This document shows, in pieces, positions 33,746-43,983 of a stretch of 64,000 nucleotides of DNA. The notes beneath the pieces are model-generated. The model was given only the letters and a program-made list of their open reading frames with translations, was not told where the DNA came from and searched no databases. The position numbers and the translations under genes are program-made. This DNA comes from Chloroflexales bacterium ZM16-3 (lineage in GTDB: Bacteria; Chloroflexota; Chloroflexia; Chloroflexales; Chloroflexaceae): contig RYFE02000003.1 of assembly GCA_004138175.2 (NCBI GenBank), forward strand, positions 124,001-188,000. The letters are read 5' to 3'. Each line of letters opens with the position of its first letter. Position 1 is the first letter of the stretch.

Positions 33746-34342
33746 CTACGGGGCTGCTGAAGAGGCAGCCTCTCCATCAGGCCCGCCATCGAGCTCATAG
33801 ATCGAGAAGCAGGAGTCGCCGAGCCGCCGGAACTTGATCCTGGTCAGTTGCGGGTAGCTATCTGCCAGGGTGACGCGCGGCGAGTGCCCGACGATCAGCA
33901 GACTGCCGGGGTGCCCAACCCCAATCGTGGCTACAGTCATCACTGTATGCTCGATCTGCGGGTCGGCGTAGGGCGGATCCATCACAATTATATCATAGTG
34001 ACCGCTGCCCCGATGTCCCTGCAAAAAACGATCCACCGGCATACAGTGGACCTTACCGATCTGGTCGAGTTTCGTGTGTCGCAGGTTATCGGTGATGATT
34101 GCGCACACATGGGCGCTCTGCTCAACGAAGTCGGCTGCGCCGGCACCGCGCGAGAGGCACTCGATGCCAAGCGAGCCCGTCCCCGCATAGAGATCGAGCA
34201 CACACCCGCGGATCGGCCCGTAGCCCTCAAGGATCGAGAAGAGCGACCCCTTGACCTTATCGAGCATCGGGCGGGTGCTGAGTCCCTTTGGGGCCTTGAG
34301 CTTGTGCCCCTTAGCTTTGCCAGTGATGACGCGCATAGACAT
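33746..34342 (-). CDS. rsmD: 16S rRNA (guanine966-N2)-methyltransferase (RsmD)
   Basis: An SAM-dependent methyltransferase acting on 30S subunits. About 198 residues from the ATG at 34342 (a second ATG two codons later is equally possible). It has MRVITGKAKGHKL, the family-specific TRPMLDKVKGSLFSIL, the SAM-binding LDLYAGTGSLGIECLSRGA, and the catalytic DPPY (in IIVMDPPYADP). A ribosome binding site is not obvious; the start lies beside a heptad array. The order rsmD-coaD is conserved widely. Confidence 0.95.
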   Translation of the reverse strand: MSMRVITGKAKGHKLKAPKGLSTRPMLDKVKGSLFSILEGYGPIRGCVLDLYAGTGSLGIECLSRGAGAADFVEQSAHVCAIITDNLRHTKLDQIGKVHCMPVDRFLQGHRGSGHYDIIVMDPPYADPQIEHTVMTVATIGVGHPGSLLIVGHSPRVTLADSYPQLTRIKFRRLGDSCFSIYELDGGPDGEAASSAAP

Positions 34343-34349
34343 AAAAGAA

Positions 34350-34420
34350 AACAGGGCGCAGGGAACAGGCAACCACTCCTCGCCGCCCCTGTTCCCTGTT
34401 CCCTGTTCCCCGTTCCCCTT
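34350..34420. repeat. Heptanucleotide array with inverted arms, unit GGGAACA / TGTTCCC
   Basis: The left arm (34350-34369) has two units of GGGAACA-type sequence, and the right arm (34387-34420) has four units of TGTTCCC. They can pair over about 15 bp. It separates rpsI from rsmD inside the long minus-strand cluster and may end the ribosomal-protein transcript. Confidence 0.85.
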
Positions 34421-34430
34421 GGTGTCAAAA

Positions 34431-34829
34431 CTACCGCTTGGTGTACTGCGGTGCCTTACGAGCGCGCTTCAGGCCAACCTTCTTGCGCTCCTTCATGCGC
34501 GGGTCGCGCGTGAGCAGGCCAGCCTTCTTGAGCACCGCCCGCAGGTCGGCGTCAAGATCAAGCAGCGCGCGGGCGATGCCGTGGCGCACCGCGCCAGCCT
34601 GGCTCGCCACACCGCCGCCGCGCACCTTCACCAGCACATTGAAGCTGCTCAGGTTATTCGTTAGGACAAGTGGGTGGCGTACATCGCGCTGAAGCAGATC
34701 ACGCGCCCCAAAGTAATCCTCTGTGCTCCGACCATTGACCACGAACTCCCCGCTGCCGGGGAACAGGCGCACCCGCGCGACCGACGTCTTTCGCCGCCCG
34801 GTGCCCTGATAATAGCGCTTTGCTTCCAT
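34431..34829 (-). CDS. rpsI: Ribosomal protein uS9
   Basis: A 132-residue 30S protein that contacts the P-site tRNA through its C-terminal Arg. It starts [20 protein letters not shown], has the family segment [21 protein letters not shown], and ends with the basic [12 protein letters not shown] tail. Preceded by a GGAGAG ribosome binding site and 15 nt behind rplM, its usual operon partner. Confidence 0.97.
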   Translation of the reverse strand: MEAKRYYQGTGRRKTSVARVRLFPGSGEFVVNGRSTEDYFGARDLLQRDVRHPLVLTNNLSSFNVLVKVRGGGVASQAGAVRHGIARALLDLDADLRAVLKKAGLLTRDPRMKERKKVGLKRARKAPQYTKR

Positions 34830-34844
34830 TGCTCTCTCTCCTTC

Positions 34845-35276
34845 TTAGCGCGGCATCCATGCCGTCGGCTGCTGGGCTGCGTGCGGGTGCTTCGGGCCTG
34901 CGTAGATTCGCAGTTTCGTCATCAGGCGGCGGCCGATGCGGTTCTTCGGCAGCATCCCCTTCACCGCGATGCGCAGGATGCGGTCGGGGTGCTTGGAGAG
35001 CATCATCTTGTAGGGCGTGGCCTTGATGCCGCCTGGGTAGCCGGAATGGCGATAGTAGACCTTCTGATCCGCTTTGCGGCCAGTGATCTTGATCTTCTCG
35101 GCGTTAACGACAATGACGAAGTCGCCGCCATCGATCGAGGGTGTGTATGTCGGCTTGTGCTTGCCGCGCAGGAGTGTCGCGATCTGCGTCGCGAGCCGAC
35201 CGACAACCTGGCTGTCGGCATCGACGAGCAGCCAGTCGCGCTGCACTTCGGAAGGTTTCTGATGATAGGTCTTCAC
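34845..35276 (-). CDS. rplM: Ribosomal protein uL13
   Basis: 143 residues from a GTG at 35276, preceded by AAGGA at a suitable distance (the frame is open to 35330). Features include [39 protein letters not shown] and the C-terminal [10 protein letters not shown] typical of L13. It precedes rpsI by 15 nt, the conserved L13-S9 pair. Confidence 0.96.
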   Translation of the reverse strand: MKTYHQKPSEVQRDWLLVDADSQVVGRLATQIATLLRGKHKPTYTPSIDGGDFVIVVNAEKIKITGRKADQKVYYRHSGYPGGIKATPYKMMLSKHPDRILRIAVKGMLPKNRIGRRLMTKLRIYAGPKHPHAAQQPTAWMPR

Positions 35277-35362
35277 AGCTGATATCCTTGTGTGGTGTCT
35301 GGTTGCCGGCCGCGCCGCGCCACGGCCCAACCGACATCAAAAACTGTCAATACTGGCAGAGG

Positions 35363-36166
35363 TTATGCGCTTCCCAGCGCATCCTCGGCGTCCTCGTCAT
35401 CCCAATGCACCATGCCGGAGGGGTACCCGACCGACACCAGGGTGAGACCGTGGGCCACCGCAGTTGGCCCAGCTGCCTTACGGTCATGGCTTTCCAGGAT
35501 GCGCTGGAAGCCATCGGGGGTGATCTTCCCACGGCCAACCAGGAGGGCCGTCCCGACGATCACCCGCACCATATGTTGTAAAAAAGCGTTGGCAGCTAGG
35601 TCTATCGCAATCAGGTGCCTGCCGAAGATCATGACCTCGCTCAAGCGCGCGGTGTAGCAGGTTCGCACCGTTGAGCGCTGATCAGGGACGAGAGCCGAGA
35701 ATGCCGCAAAGTCGTGGGTTCCCACCAGCCGCAACAGCGCCTCTGCCATCGCTGCCGTATCGAGTTTCTGCTCGACATAGAGCACATAGTGTCGCTGCGT
35801 GGGCAGCCATGCGGCATTATTGTCGATCAGGTAGCGGTACTCCCGTCGCTTGGCCGAATGTCGTGCATGAAAGTCCATATCGACCTCACACACCGCCTGG
35901 ATCGCCACATCGGCCGGGAGCTTTGCATTCATGCCGCGCAAGATAGTCCTACGCGAGTGCTTGGTTGCCGTGCGGATATTCGCTACCTGGCCTGATGCAT
36001 GAACGCCGGCATCGGTGCGCCCGGCAAGCGTGATCCGCTGCTGCTCCTGGGTCAGCGCCTCCCATGCTTGCTCCAACGCACCCTGCACGGTGCGGCCCTG
36101 ATTCTGGTACTGCGAGCCGACAAAGTCGGTGCCATCGTAGGCCAGGCGCAGGGCGATATTCCGCAC
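35363..36166 (-). CDS. truA: tRNA pseudouridine(38-40) synthase (TruA)
   Basis: Isomerises uridines 38-40 in the anticodon arm of many tRNAs. The 267-residue protein has the catalytic-Asp motif [18 protein letters not shown] (about residue 50), the N-terminal [16 protein letters not shown] and the C-terminal [20 protein letters not shown]. It is 2 nt from the rplQ stop, so the two are translationally coupled. The position between rplQ and rplM-rpsI is the one found in many bacteria. Confidence 0.97.
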   Translation of the reverse strand: MRNIALRLAYDGTDFVGSQYQNQGRTVQGALEQAWEALTQEQQRITLAGRTDAGVHASGQVANIRTATKHSRRTILRGMNAKLPADVAIQAVCEVDMDFHARHSAKRREYRYLIDNNAAWLPTQRHYVLYVEQKLDTAAMAEALLRLVGTHDFAAFSALVPDQRSTVRTCYTARLSEVMIFGRHLIAIDLAANAFLQHMVRVIVGTALLVGRGKITPDGFQRILESHDRKAAGPTAVAHGLTLVSVGYPSGMVHWDDEDAEDALGSA

Positions 36167-36168
36167 CG

Positions 36169-36519
36169 CTAGACCAGCTCGATCAGCGCCATCTCGGCGC
36201 CGTCGCCGAGGCGTGGCCCGAGCTTGGTGATGCGCGTATAGCCGCCGTTGCGCCCCGAGTAATCCTGAGGGGCGAAGGTGAACAGCTTGCGCATCGCCTC
36301 TTTGCTATCCAGCTTCGAGAGCGCCATGCGGCGTGCGTGGTTCGTATCCTCGCGGGCGATCGTGATCAGCCGCTCGAACTCGGGCTGCACCGCCTTCGCC
36401 TTCGCCAGGGTGGTCTTGATCTTGCGATGATCAATCAGTTCGATCATCAGGTTGCGGTAGAGTGCCTTGCGGTGCTCGTACGAGCGGCTGAGCAGTTTCC
36501 CTGCGTGTCGATGTCGCAT
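36169..36519 (-). CDS. rplQ: Ribosomal protein bL17
   Basis: 116 residues from the ATG at 36519 (the frame is open to 36540). The start [19 protein letters not shown] and the segment [21 protein letters not shown] are diagnostic of L17. It follows rpoA, with a hairpin in the 74-nt gap, and ends 2 nt before truA. Confidence 0.97.
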   Translation of the reverse strand: MRHRHAGKLLSRSYEHRKALYRNLMIELIDHRKIKTTLAKAKAVQPEFERLITIAREDTNHARRMALSKLDSKEAMRKLFTFAPQDYSGRNGGYTRITKLGPRLGDGAEMALIELV

Positions 36520-36534
36520 TGTCTTATCCCTTAC

Positions 36535-36578
36535 AGCCACAGGCAGCAGTGGTGCGCTTGCACGTGCTACCTGTGGCT
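36535..36578. other. Hairpin between rpoA and rplQ
   Basis: AGCCACAGG (36535-36543) pairs with CCTGTGGCT (36570-36578); the intervening 26 nt can extend the stem imperfectly. It lies within the alpha operon and may cause partial attenuation or processing between rpoA and rplQ. Confidence 0.5.
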
Positions 36579-36593
36579 CGTTACTGTGGCTGC

Positions 36594-37592
36594 CTACTCT
36601 GCCCCAGCTGACTCCAGCGTCGCTGGCGCACCCTCGTCCATCAATTCGCCGATATCGCCAGTCGGTCGTGTAATATAGCCACGCTCGACCAGTCGATCAC
36701 GGATTTCTTCCATCGACTTCTGCCCAAGGTTACGCACCGAGAGCAGCGCCTTCTCGTCCATCTGGAGCACCTGTCCCACCTTCGTGATGTCGGCCCGCTT
36801 GAGGCAGTTGTAGGTGCGCGTCGACAGATCCAGATCCTCGATCGGCGTATCGTAGATATCCGCCGGGATAGCCAGGCCGCTCGGTGCGGGGGCTTCCTCT
36901 TCCTCAACCGCCAGGCGATTGAAGTCGGCGATCGTCTGGCTGTACTGCACCATCACCTGTGCCGCGTGGCTGAGCGCATCGCCTGGCTTCACCGTGCCGT
37001 CCGTCCAGATCTCCAGGATCAGTCGGTCGAAGTCAGTGGCCTGGCCAATACGTGTATTCTCGACCACGTAGTTTACCCGAGGAACCGGCGTGAAGATCGC
37101 ATCGACCGGGATCTCACCGATCGGCAGGACATCGCGCTGGTCAGCGGAGACATAGCCGCGACCGCGCTCCACGGTCATCTCGATCTCAAGCCGGGCCGAG
37201 TCAGAGTCGAGCGTGCAGATATAGTGCTTCGGGTTAACCAGCTCAATATTGCTGGGCGCATCAATATCTTCGGCGGTAACGATGCCTGGGCCACGCTTGG
37301 TCAGCAGCACCTTCACCGGGCGTTCGGCGTAGGAGCGCAGACGAACGCCCTTAATATTGAGCACAATCTCGGTAACGTCTTCTTTTACGCCCTCAATCGT
37401 CGAGAACTCGTGGAACACTCCATCGATCTTTATCTTGGTGATCGCCGAACCGGGGATTGACGAGAGCAGCACGCGGCGAAGCGCATTGCCCAGCGTATGA
37501 CCGTACCCCGGGTCAAGCGGCTCGATCTTGAAGCGCCCATAATTCTCAGCCGCCTGCACAACCTCAATTTTGGGCATGGCGATATCAAGCAC
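36594..37592 (-). CDS. rpoA: RNA polymerase alpha subunit
   Basis: A 332-residue alpha subunit, from a GTG at 37592 with AGGAGG 6 nt upstream. The N-terminal dimerisation domain shows DPGYGHTLGNALRRVLLSSIPG and GVKEDVTEIVLNIKG. The C-terminal domain, which binds UP elements and activators, shows TRTYNCLKRADITKVGQVLQ and LLSVRNLGQKSMEEIRDRL. The linker (about residues 232-250) is acidic. Position between rpsD and rplQ is the conserved alpha operon. Confidence 0.97.
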   Translation of the reverse strand: MLDIAMPKIEVVQAAENYGRFKIEPLDPGYGHTLGNALRRVLLSSIPGSAITKIKIDGVFHEFSTIEGVKEDVTEIVLNIKGVRLRSYAERPVKVLLTKRGPGIVTAEDIDAPSNIELVNPKHYICTLDSDSARLEIEMTVERGRGYVSADQRDVLPIGEIPVDAIFTPVPRVNYVVENTRIGQATDFDRLILEIWTDGTVKPGDALSHAAQVMVQYSQTIADFNRLAVEEEEAPAPSGLAIPADIYDTPIEDLDLSTRTYNCLKRADITKVGQVLQMDEKALLSVRNLGQKSMEEIRDRLVERGYITRPTGDIGELMDEGAPATLESAGAE

Positions 37593-37616
37593 GGAAAGCC
37601 TCCTTAAAGCTTTGAA

Positions 37617-37683
37617 GATCTCAGATCACAGACGGTAGATTGCAGAGAGTTCCACAATCGACCATCTGCAACCTACCATCCAC
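37617..37683. repeat. Degenerate inverted heptad-type repeat, word GATTGCA
   Basis: GGTAGATTGCAG (37634-37645) pairs with CTGCAACCTACC (37666-37677) with one G-T mismatch. Other AGATC/CAGATC-type half units surround it. It fills the 99-nt rpsD-rpoA gap and appears to be a decayed member of the array class. Confidence 0.65.
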
Positions 37684-37691
37684 AGAAGCTC

Positions 37692-38312
37692 TTACCGGCT
37701 GTAGAACTCGACGATCAGCTGCTCATTGATCCCAGCTTCGGCGTCCTCGCGGCGCGGCAGCGCAATAACAGTGCCGGAGAGATCAGCGGCGCTGAGGCGC
37801 AGCCAGTCGGGCGCCCGATACTTATTGAGATCACCGCTATCAACCAAATTCTTGAAGTAGGCGCGCTTCCGGCTCTCAGCGCGAACCATGATCACCTGGC
37901 CAACCTTCAGCGTATATGATGGGATGTTGGTCTTGCGCCCATCGACGGTGATGTGTCCGTGGGTGACCAGCTGGCGAGCCTGCGCTCGCGTGGTGGCCAT
38001 GCCCAGTCGGTAGACCACATTATCGAGGCGTCGCTCCAGCAAGCTCAGCAGATACTCGCCGGTCACACCGCTGCGCCGGGAAGCCTGCTCAAACGTACGT
38101 CGGAACTGTCGCTCAAGTACGCCGTAGATGTACTTCGCCTTCTGCTTCTCCATCAGCTGTAGGCCGTAGTCGGACACCTGGCGGCGTCGCGCATTCGGTC
38201 CGTGCTGACCAGGCGGATACGAGCGCTTATTGAGAATCCGCTGCCCCTTCTCGGTGATTCCGATGCCAAGGCGGCGACTGATTTTTCCTACGGGGCCGTG
38301 ATAACGCGCCAT
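37692..38312 (-). CDS. rpsD: Ribosomal protein uS4 (zinc-free form)
   Basis: A 206-residue primary 16S rRNA-binding protein. The N-terminal [16 protein letters not shown] lacks the Cys cluster of the zinc form. The S4/RNA-binding domain reads [27 protein letters not shown]. It is an alpha-operon gene. The ATG at 38312 is preceded by GGAGGCATGACCTAGC, giving a usable ribosome binding site. Confidence 0.97.
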   Translation of the reverse strand: MARYHGPVGKISRRLGIGITEKGQRILNKRSYPPGQHGPNARRRQVSDYGLQLMEKQKAKYIYGVLERQFRRTFEQASRRSGVTGEYLLSLLERRLDNVVYRLGMATTRAQARQLVTHGHITVDGRKTNIPSYTLKVGQVIMVRAESRKRAYFKNLVDSGDLNKYRAPDWLRLSAADLSGTVIALPRREDAEAGINEQLIVEFYSR

Positions 38313-38494
38313 GCTAGGTCATGCCTCCCAAATGTGTTGCGGGTGAGTTCCCGCCATATAGTCATCATCACGCCGAGGGATGGGCGCTTATACAGCGGAG
38401 CATTGTCCGCTTGAACTACCGTGGTGGGCGCCTGGGCCGTGCCCTGCGGTTCCGTCCACGGTCACCCCATCGGCTCCATCGCGATCATCGCACC

Positions 38495-38908
38495 CTACAC
38501 GCGGCGGCGCTTCGGGGGGCGGCAGCCATTGTGCGGGATCGGCGTCACATCTGTGATCGCAGACACCTGAAGGCCCGCAGCCTGGAGCGAGCGGATGGCC
38601 GCCTCGCGACCGGAGCCTGGCCCCTTCACAAACACCTCAATCGAGCGCATCCCATTCTCCATAGCCTTGCGGGCGGCGCTGTCGGCGGTGACCTGAGCTG
38701 CATAGGGCGTGCTTTTGCGCGAGCCCTTGAACCCGCCCTGGCCGGCGCTTGCCCAGCAGACCACCGCGCCCGAGGGGTCGGTGATCGTCACGATCGTATT
38801 ATTGAAGGTGCTCATCACGTGGGCCTGGCCACGCGGAATATTCTTGCGCTCACGGCGCCGACCGCGCTGACGGGTTGCCGCACCGGACTTCTGACCTTTC
38901 GGGGGCAT
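38495..38908 (-). CDS. rpsK: Ribosomal protein uS11
   Basis: 137 residues from the ATG at 38908 with AAGGAGA upstream; the frame continues to 39196, which is not coding start. Diagnostic stretches are [32 protein letters not shown] and [20 protein letters not shown]. It is followed by a 182-nt gap before rpsD in which I see no gene or clear structure. Confidence 0.97.
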   Translation of the reverse strand: MPPKGQKSGAATRQRGRRRERKNIPRGQAHVMSTFNNTIVTITDPSGAVVCWASAGQGGFKGSRKSTPYAAQVTADSAARKAMENGMRSIEVFVKGPGSGREAAIRSLQAAGLQVSAITDVTPIPHNGCRPPKRRRV

Positions 38909-38984
38909 AGATGTCTCCTTAACACACAATGGGCACAGGCGGGCACACGAGGCCCACCTGTGCAGGAAAGCTGTATCGCTACAG

Positions 38985-39365
38985 TTACTTCTTCGTCTTC
39001 TTCTTAATACCGATCGCCTGGCCCTTGCGTCCGCGGCGCGTGCGCGCATTCGTGCGGGTGCGCTGCCCACGAACTGGCATCCCACGCCGGTGGCGCAGGC
39101 CGCGGTAGCAGCCGATATCCATAAGCCGTTTGATGTTGAGCTGGACTTCGCGGCGCAGGTCGCCCTCGACGCGGTACTCGCGATCCACGATCTCACGAAT
39201 CCGACCGACCTCTTCCTCAGTGAGATCGCGTACCCGCGTCTCCGGGTTCACATTGGCCTTTTCTAGAATGTCTAAGCCATTCGAGGGGCCAATTCCGTAG
39301 ATGTACCGGATCGAAATCTCGATCTTCTTGTTGCGGGGAATATCTACCCCAGCGATACGTGCCAT
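38985..39365 (-). CDS. rpsM: Ribosomal protein uS13
   Basis: 126 residues from the ATG at 39365. It starts [19 protein letters not shown], has [14 protein letters not shown] and ends with the P-site tRNA-contacting basic tail ([17 protein letters not shown]). It is the first S-protein of the alpha block, after rpmJ. Confidence 0.97.
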   Translation of the reverse strand: MARIAGVDIPRNKKIEISIRYIYGIGPSNGLDILEKANVNPETRVRDLTEEEVGRIREIVDREYRVEGDLRREVQLNIKRLMDIGCYRGLRHRRGMPVRGQRTRTNARTRRGRKGQAIGIKKKTKK

Positions 39366-39483
39366 GAACGTCCTCGTATAAACGCTATTAGCGACGGCCA
39401 CCAGCCGTTCGCGCCTCTCCTCCGCCCGACTCCCGCGTAGCCAACAGCCGGGCGCGAGATCGCCAACTGCCTTATGCCGCCAA

Positions 39484-39600
39484 CTAGCCCTGGCGCTGCT
39501 TGTGCTTGGGGGTGCGCGAGCAGATCACACGGATGATGCCCTTGCGCTTGATGACTTTGCAGTACTCACAGCGCGGCTTCACTGCAGCTCGAACTTTCAC
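39484..39600 (-). CDS. rpmJ: Ribosomal protein bL36 (zinc-binding form)
   Basis: 38 residues from a GTG at 39600 (GGGAGG upstream). The sequence has the C+ zinc site: CEYC, then a Cys in VICSRTP and the His of KHKQRQG. It lies between infA and rpsM as in most bacteria. Confidence 0.95.
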   Translation of the reverse strand: MKVRAAVKPRCEYCKVIKRKGIIRVICSRTPKHKQRQG

Positions 39601-39679
39601 AATAACCTCCCATAGTGGCGACGCGGATGCCGCCGGATGCTGTGTTGTCGCCAACAGCAGGATATGATACAGGTAATAG

Positions 39680-39901
39680 CTACTTATAGCGATATGTGAT
39701 CCGACCACGAGTCAGATCATAGGGTGAAAGCTCAACGAGCACCCTATCGCCTTTAAGAATACGAATATAGTTCATCCGCATCTTACCCGAGATATGAGCC
39801 AGAACCTCGTGGCCATTCTCAAGCTCTACTCGGAACATTGCATTTGGCAGTGGCTCCGTGATCGTGCCTTCCATTTCGATCACGTCCTTCTTTTTGGACA
39901 T
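39680..39901 (-). CDS. infA: Translation initiation factor IF-1
   Basis: A 73-residue S1-fold protein that occupies the ribosomal A site during initiation. Segments [20 protein letters not shown] and [17 protein letters not shown] are diagnostic. It starts at an ATG at 39901 immediately after the adk stop. The gene order adk-infA-rpmJ is found without the methionine aminopeptidase gene that many bacteria keep between them. Confidence 0.97.
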   Translation of the reverse strand: MSKKKDVIEMEGTITEPLPNAMFRVELENGHEVLAHISGKMRMNYIRILKGDRVLVELSPYDLTRGRITYRYK

Positions 39902-39902
39902 A

Positions 39903-40580
39903 TCACTCCTTCGGTGGTGCCGTCAGCTCAGGATTAATTTCCAACGCAAGCAGCATCGCCTCTGTCACCAGAGATATCTCACGTTGTCCATCGATCTCGT
40001 GGAGCAGCCCCTGACGCTGATAGTACTCAATGAGCGGCATCGTTTGCTCGAAGTAGACGTCTAGACGGTGCTCCGCCGTCTCTATCGAGTCATCGCTCCG
40101 CTGGTAGAGCTTTCCTGTACAGGCATCACAAATTCCCGGCCGATGGGACGGGAAATAATAGATATTATATGTGGCACCGCAGGTTTTGCAAGTCTGCCGC
40201 CCTGCGATGCGCCGCAGCAGCACATCCTTCGGTACCCGAAGGTAGAGCACGGCGTCGATCTGGTTCTTGTGTTCGGCCATCGCCGCCTCAAGGGCCGTTG
40301 CCTGCTCGCGTGTGCGTGGGAACCCATCGAAGATGACCCCTGCACCACAGTCGGGCTGCGCGATCCGCTCCAGGATCATCCGGATCACGACCTCATTTGG
40401 CACGAGCTCGCCGCGATCCATATACGACTTTGCCAACATACCCAGCTCAGTACCTTCACGCAGCGCTGCTCTGAACAGATCGCCACTCGCCACATGGATC
40501 AGCGAGGTACGATCAGAAAGTGTCTTCGCCTGCGTCCCTTTACCTGCGCCAGGAGGTCCGAGCAGAATAACGTTGGTCAT
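39903..40580 (-). CDS. adk: Adenylate kinase (zinc-LID type)
   Basis: Interconverts ATP+AMP and 2 ADP. The 225-residue protein has the P-loop [14 protein letters not shown], the AMP-binding [10 protein letters not shown] (about residue 86), and a LID domain whose zinc site is formed by CKTC and CDAC. The length and zinc-LID are of the Gram-positive type. It lies downstream of secY after a 214-nt gap with no gene; map is missing from its usual place next to it. Confidence 0.97.
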   Translation of the reverse strand: MTNVILLGPPGAGKGTQAKTLSDRTSLIHVASGDLFRAALREGTELGMLAKSYMDRGELVPNEVVIRMILERIAQPDCGAGVIFDGFPRTREQATALEAAMAEHKNQIDAVLYLRVPKDVLLRRIAGRQTCKTCGATYNIYYFPSHRPGICDACTGKLYQRSDDSIETAEHRLDVYFEQTMPLIEYYQRQGLLHEIDGQREISLVTEAMLLALEINPELTAPPKE

Positions 40581-40794
40581 AGTCGATGCCTCTTGCGTAT
40601 AGATCTCGCGCGCCGCCGCGCGTTCGGTTTACAGATCCTCACGTACGAGCTGGAGGTGACATTGGTGCAGAGCAGCACCATCACACTACACGAACAGGAA
40701 GCGTTCACTATACCACTAAATCCGTATGGCCGTGGCAGCCTTCCTGTAGGGAGAGTGGGCCGATATCAACCTTCGGCCCAGCCTTTCCTATGTC

Positions 40795-42147
40795 CTAGCG
40801 ACTCAAGAAGCCCTCATAGTCACGCATGACCAGCTGTGACTCGAGCTGTCGCATGGTGTCAACTGCTACACCCACCACAATTAGCAGGGCCGTACTGCCC
40901 AAACCAAGCTGTAGCCCTGTAATTGTCTGGGTGAGGAACGGTAGAATCGCAACCAGGCCGAGAAAGAGCGCGCCAACAAGCGTAATCCTGTTCAGCACCC
41001 GTCCCAGATACTCCTCGGTCTTCTTTCCCGGACGAATGCCAGGGATGAACCCGCCATTGCGCTGGAGGCTATCGGGGATGTCCTGCTGACTGAACAGCAC
41101 GATGGTGTAGAAGTATGTGAAGCCGACGGTCAGCAAGAATAGCAGGAGCATATAGACGATGCCGCCGCTCTGACCGGTTGGGTTAAAGGTTGTGTAGAAG
41201 AAGCCCGCGATCATATTCCCGATCCCCGTGCCCGTTGGCTGGTAGAACCACGAGGCAATAATGCCGGGGAAGATGATGATGCTCTGGGCGAAGATCAGCG
41301 GGATCATACCGGCCATATTCACCTTGAGCGGGATATGGCTGCTCTGCCCACCATAGACCTTGTTGCCACGCACGCGCTTAGCATACTGCACAGGGATACG
41401 GCGCTGTCCTTCTTGAATCAGCACAATGCCAATGATCGTCAGGAGGGCGATGGCCACGAAGCCGATCACGCCGATAATGGTACTCACCCCGCCGGCCTGA
41501 CTCACCTGAAAGCCCTGGACAATCAATCCAGGCAGGCGCGACACAATACCGCCGAAGATAATAACCGAGATGCCCTGTCCAATGCCACGCTCATTGATCT
41601 GCTCGCCAAGCCAAACCAGCAGCATCGTGCCCGCCACCATTGAGGTGAGAATCGTGAAGGTTGGCAGGAAATTACCGACAATGTCGAACGGCGAGCGGAA
41701 CAGCGATGCGGTCAGATCATTCGTCGGGTTGACCGTGCGCTCCAGAGTCAGCGTCTGCCCATACGCCTGTAGATAGGCCAGCGGAATAGTCAGCCACATC
41801 TGGTAGCGGTTCATCTTGATCCGGCCCTGCTCACCCTCTTTCGATAGCTCCTGGAGCGCCGGGATGAGTGGCTGGAGCAACTGCATAATGATCGATGCCG
41901 TGATGTACGGGTAGACCCCCATCGCCGCCACCGAGAAGTTCTGCAGGGCGCCGCCGGCGAAGATATTCAGCAATTGGGCGAGCTGGTTGTTGGCCAGGGC
42001 GTCCTGGAGTTGCTGAAGCGATGCCGGGTTGATATTGGGCACCGGGATATGCGCGATCAGACGGAAGATTAGCAACATCCCCATCGTAAAGAGAATTCGT
42101 CGCCGAAGATCTGGCAGTTGAATAGCGCGTACAACAGCTTGGAGCAT
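40795..42147 (-). CDS. secY: Protein translocase subunit SecY
   Basis: The channel subunit of the Sec translocon, ten TM helices. 450 residues from the ATG at 42147 with AAAGGG 8 nt upstream (the frame is open to 42300). Seen are the first helix RRILFTMGMLLIFRLIAHIPVPNI-like start, the plug region, GISVIIFGGIVSRLP, and the cytosolic-loop signature PGIRPGKKTEEYLGRVLNRIT. It belongs to the spc operon between rplO and adk. Confidence 0.97.
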   Translation of the reverse strand: MLQAVVRAIQLPDLRRRILFTMGMLLIFRLIAHIPVPNINPASLQQLQDALANNQLAQLLNIFAGGALQNFSVAAMGVYPYITASIIMQLLQPLIPALQELSKEGEQGRIKMNRYQMWLTIPLAYLQAYGQTLTLERTVNPTNDLTASLFRSPFDIVGNFLPTFTILTSMVAGTMLLVWLGEQINERGIGQGISVIIFGGIVSRLPGLIVQGFQVSQAGGVSTIIGVIGFVAIALLTIIGIVLIQEGQRRIPVQYAKRVRGNKVYGGQSSHIPLKVNMAGMIPLIFAQSIIIFPGIIASWFYQPTGTGIGNMIAGFFYTTFNPTGQSGGIVYMLLLFLLTVGFTYFYTIVLFSQQDIPDSLQRNGGFIPGIRPGKKTEEYLGRVLNRITLVGALFLGLVAILPFLTQTITGLQLGLGSTALLIVVGVAVDTMRQLESQLVMRDYEGFLSR

Positions 42148-42229
42148 CTGTATACCCTTTGGACGATCGGTATGAAGGAGAGGTCGATGCCGATTTTTTT
42201 CGATATCGGCATCGACCATTGCGCGTGGC

Positions 42230-42751
42230 TTATGCCTGAACCTTCTTCTTGGCGTTCCGACCGCCGTAGTTCGCACCGCGCGAGCGCGACCGGCGCTCAA
42301 TCACCCATTCTAGCTCGACCACTGTGCCACCGGCGGCCTCAATCTTCTCTCGGGCGCTGGTCGAGAACTTATGGGCTTTCACTGTCAGCGCGGCGCTCAG
42401 TTCGCCGTCGCCGAGCACCTTCACCGGCATCCGCTTACGCCGAATGGCGCGAGCCTCAAGCAGGCTCTCCGGAGTTACCTCGGCCTCGACCGGCCACTCG
42501 GCGAGGCTGCCGACATTGATTACCTCATAGTCGACGCGGAAGATGTTCGTGAAGCCGCGCTTGTAGGGCATACGCTTCACGAGGCGGTTCTGTCCGCCCT
42601 CAAATGTACGATACGGGCCAGGGCCAGAGCGGGACTTCTGTCCCATCATGCCCTTGCCGCTCGTCTTGCCCTTGCCCGAGCCAGCGCCACGACCGAGTCG
42701 CTTGCTCTTATGGTGCGAGCCCTCAGCGGGCTTCAGATCGTGCAGTTTCAT
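42230..42751 (-). CDS. rplO: Ribosomal protein uL15
   Basis: 173 residues, a little longer than usual (about 145-150) because of a basic C-terminal tail ([20 protein letters not shown]). The core has [39 protein letters not shown] and the central GFTNIFRV segment. It overlaps the rpmD stop by 4 nt. Confidence 0.96.
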   Translation of the reverse strand: MKLHDLKPAEGSHHKSKRLGRGAGSGKGKTSGKGMMGQKSRSGPGPYRTFEGGQNRLVKRMPYKRGFTNIFRVDYEVINVGSLAEWPVEAEVTPESLLEARAIRRKRMPVKVLGDGELSAALTVKAHKFSTSAREKIEAAGGTVVELEWVIERRSRSRGANYGGRNAKKKVQA

Positions 42752-42945
42752 TCCGTCACCTCGTCGGAGACCTCTTCAACCGACACCAGGTGCTTGACCT
42801 TAAAGATCATACCCCTGATGGAGGGGTTGTCGGGCTTAATCACCGAGTGCTTCAGCTTTCTCAGACCGAGGGAGGCGACTGTCTCCTTCTGATCCTTGGC
42901 ATAGCCGATCACACTCTTCGCATAGGTGATCTTCAGCTTGCTCAT
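42748..42945 (-). CDS. rpmD: Ribosomal protein uL30
   Basis: 65 residues with the usual L30 pattern ([20 protein letters not shown] and [19 protein letters not shown]). It overlaps rpsE by 4 nt upstream and rplO by 4 nt downstream, so translation is coupled. Confidence 0.95.
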   Translation of the reverse strand: MSKLKITYAKSVIGYAKDQKETVASLGLRKLKHSVIKPDNPSIRGMIFKVKHLVSVEEVSDEVTE

Positions 42946-43487
42946 ACGGACGCCTCCTGGTCAGTCGACTCCCGGCGGGTTCGCCTGCGGATCAGCTCCT
43001 GGGTGGTCATATCGCGGCGGCGGGCCATATCGCCGAGGGAGATCAGCTCGCTCAGCGCCTGAAACGCAGCCTTGACCACATTCACCGGGTTATTGCTCCC
43101 GTACACCTTCGAAAGCAGATCCTTGATACCGGCAGCCTCAACCACCGGGCGGACGCCGCGACCGGCGATCACACCGGTACCAGGGGCGGCGGGCCGAATC
43201 ATCACCTTCGTGGCGGCGAACTTCGTGATTACCTCGTGAGGGATCGTGGTGTTCACCAGCGGGATGCGAATAAGATTCTTCTTAGCGGCCTCGGTACCCT
43301 TACGGATCGCCTCAGGCACCTCACCCGCCTTCCCCATCCCGACGCCGACGTGGCCTTTGCCATCGCCGACCACGACCACCGTGCTAAAGCTAAAGCGCCG
43401 ACCGCCCTTGACGACTTTCGAGACGCGGTTGATCTGAACGACGCGCTCCTCAAGCTCAAGTGACTCAGCGTTAATACGTTCTCGCTT
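42942..43487 (-). CDS. rpsE: Ribosomal protein uS5
   Basis: About 181 residues. I prefer the GTG at 43487, preceded by GGAGGA, to the GTG at 43520 that overlaps the rplR stop. Family signatures include [39 protein letters not shown] and [21 protein letters not shown]. It overlaps rpmD by 4 nt. Confidence 0.95.
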   Translation of the reverse strand, partial: KRERINAESLELEERVVQINRVSKVVKGGRRFSFSTVVVVGDGKGHVGVGMGKAGEVPEAIRKGTEAAKKNLIRIPLVNTTIPHEVITKFAATKVMIRPAAPGTGVIAGRGVRPVVEAAGIKDLLSKVYGSNNPVNVVKAAFQALSELISLGDMARRRDMTTQELIRRRTRRESTDQEASV

Positions 43488-43519
43488 CACAGTTCCTCCG
43501 GAAAGCTGCCCGAGGGGCA

Positions 43520-43885
43520 CTAGAAGTTGAGGCCAGCCTCACGCGCGGCATCGGCCAGAGCCTGCACCCGCCCGTGATACTTAAAGCCGCCGCGGTCAAA
43601 GACGACCTTCGTAATACCAGCCTCAATCGCGCGCTCGGCGACAAGCTTACCGACCAGCGCTGCCTGCTCTGTCTTCGTCTTCGTTTCGTCAGTTTCGGCC
43701 CATGCCTTCTCATTCGTCGATGCGGAGGCAAGTGTGCGCCCGAGCGTATCGTCGATGACCTGGGCATAGATATGGACATTGCTACGGAAGATGCTCAGCC
43801 GCGGCCGTTCCTGAGAGCCGATGACCCGCTTGCGCAACCGGTTATGCCGGCGGACGCGCAGTTCGCGCGGAGATCGCTTTGCCAT
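43520..43885 (-). CDS. rplR: Ribosomal protein uL18
   Basis: 121 residues, binds 5S rRNA. Segments [20 protein letters not shown] and [20 protein letters not shown] are diagnostic. It lies between rplF and rpsE. Confidence 0.97.
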   Translation of the reverse strand: MAKRSPRELRVRRHNRLRKRVIGSQERPRLSIFRSNVHIYAQVIDDTLGRTLASASTNEKAWAETDETKTKTEQAALVGKLVAERAIEAGITKVVFDRGGFKYHGRVQALADAAREAGLNF

Positions 43886-43950
43886 ATATTCCTCACTGTC
43901 GCAATAGAGATTATATCCCCTATCGCAAGCACTATTACACTGCTACCGGA

Positions 43951-43973
43951 GGCGGGCACAGCATGTGCCCGCC
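43951..43973. other. Hairpin between rplF and rplR
   Basis: GGCGGGCACA (43951-43960) pairs perfectly with TGTGCCCGCC (43964-43973) around a 3-nt loop. It is followed by no T-run. It lies in the 98-nt gap of the spc operon and may be a processing or attenuation site. Confidence 0.5.
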
Positions 43974-43983
43974 TGCCGACAGA

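Noticed and set aside
38380-38430. tRNA-like sequence in the rpsK-rpsD gap
   Set aside because: No T-psi-C arm or CCA end can be aligned, and the anticodon-like part is not in a proper stem.
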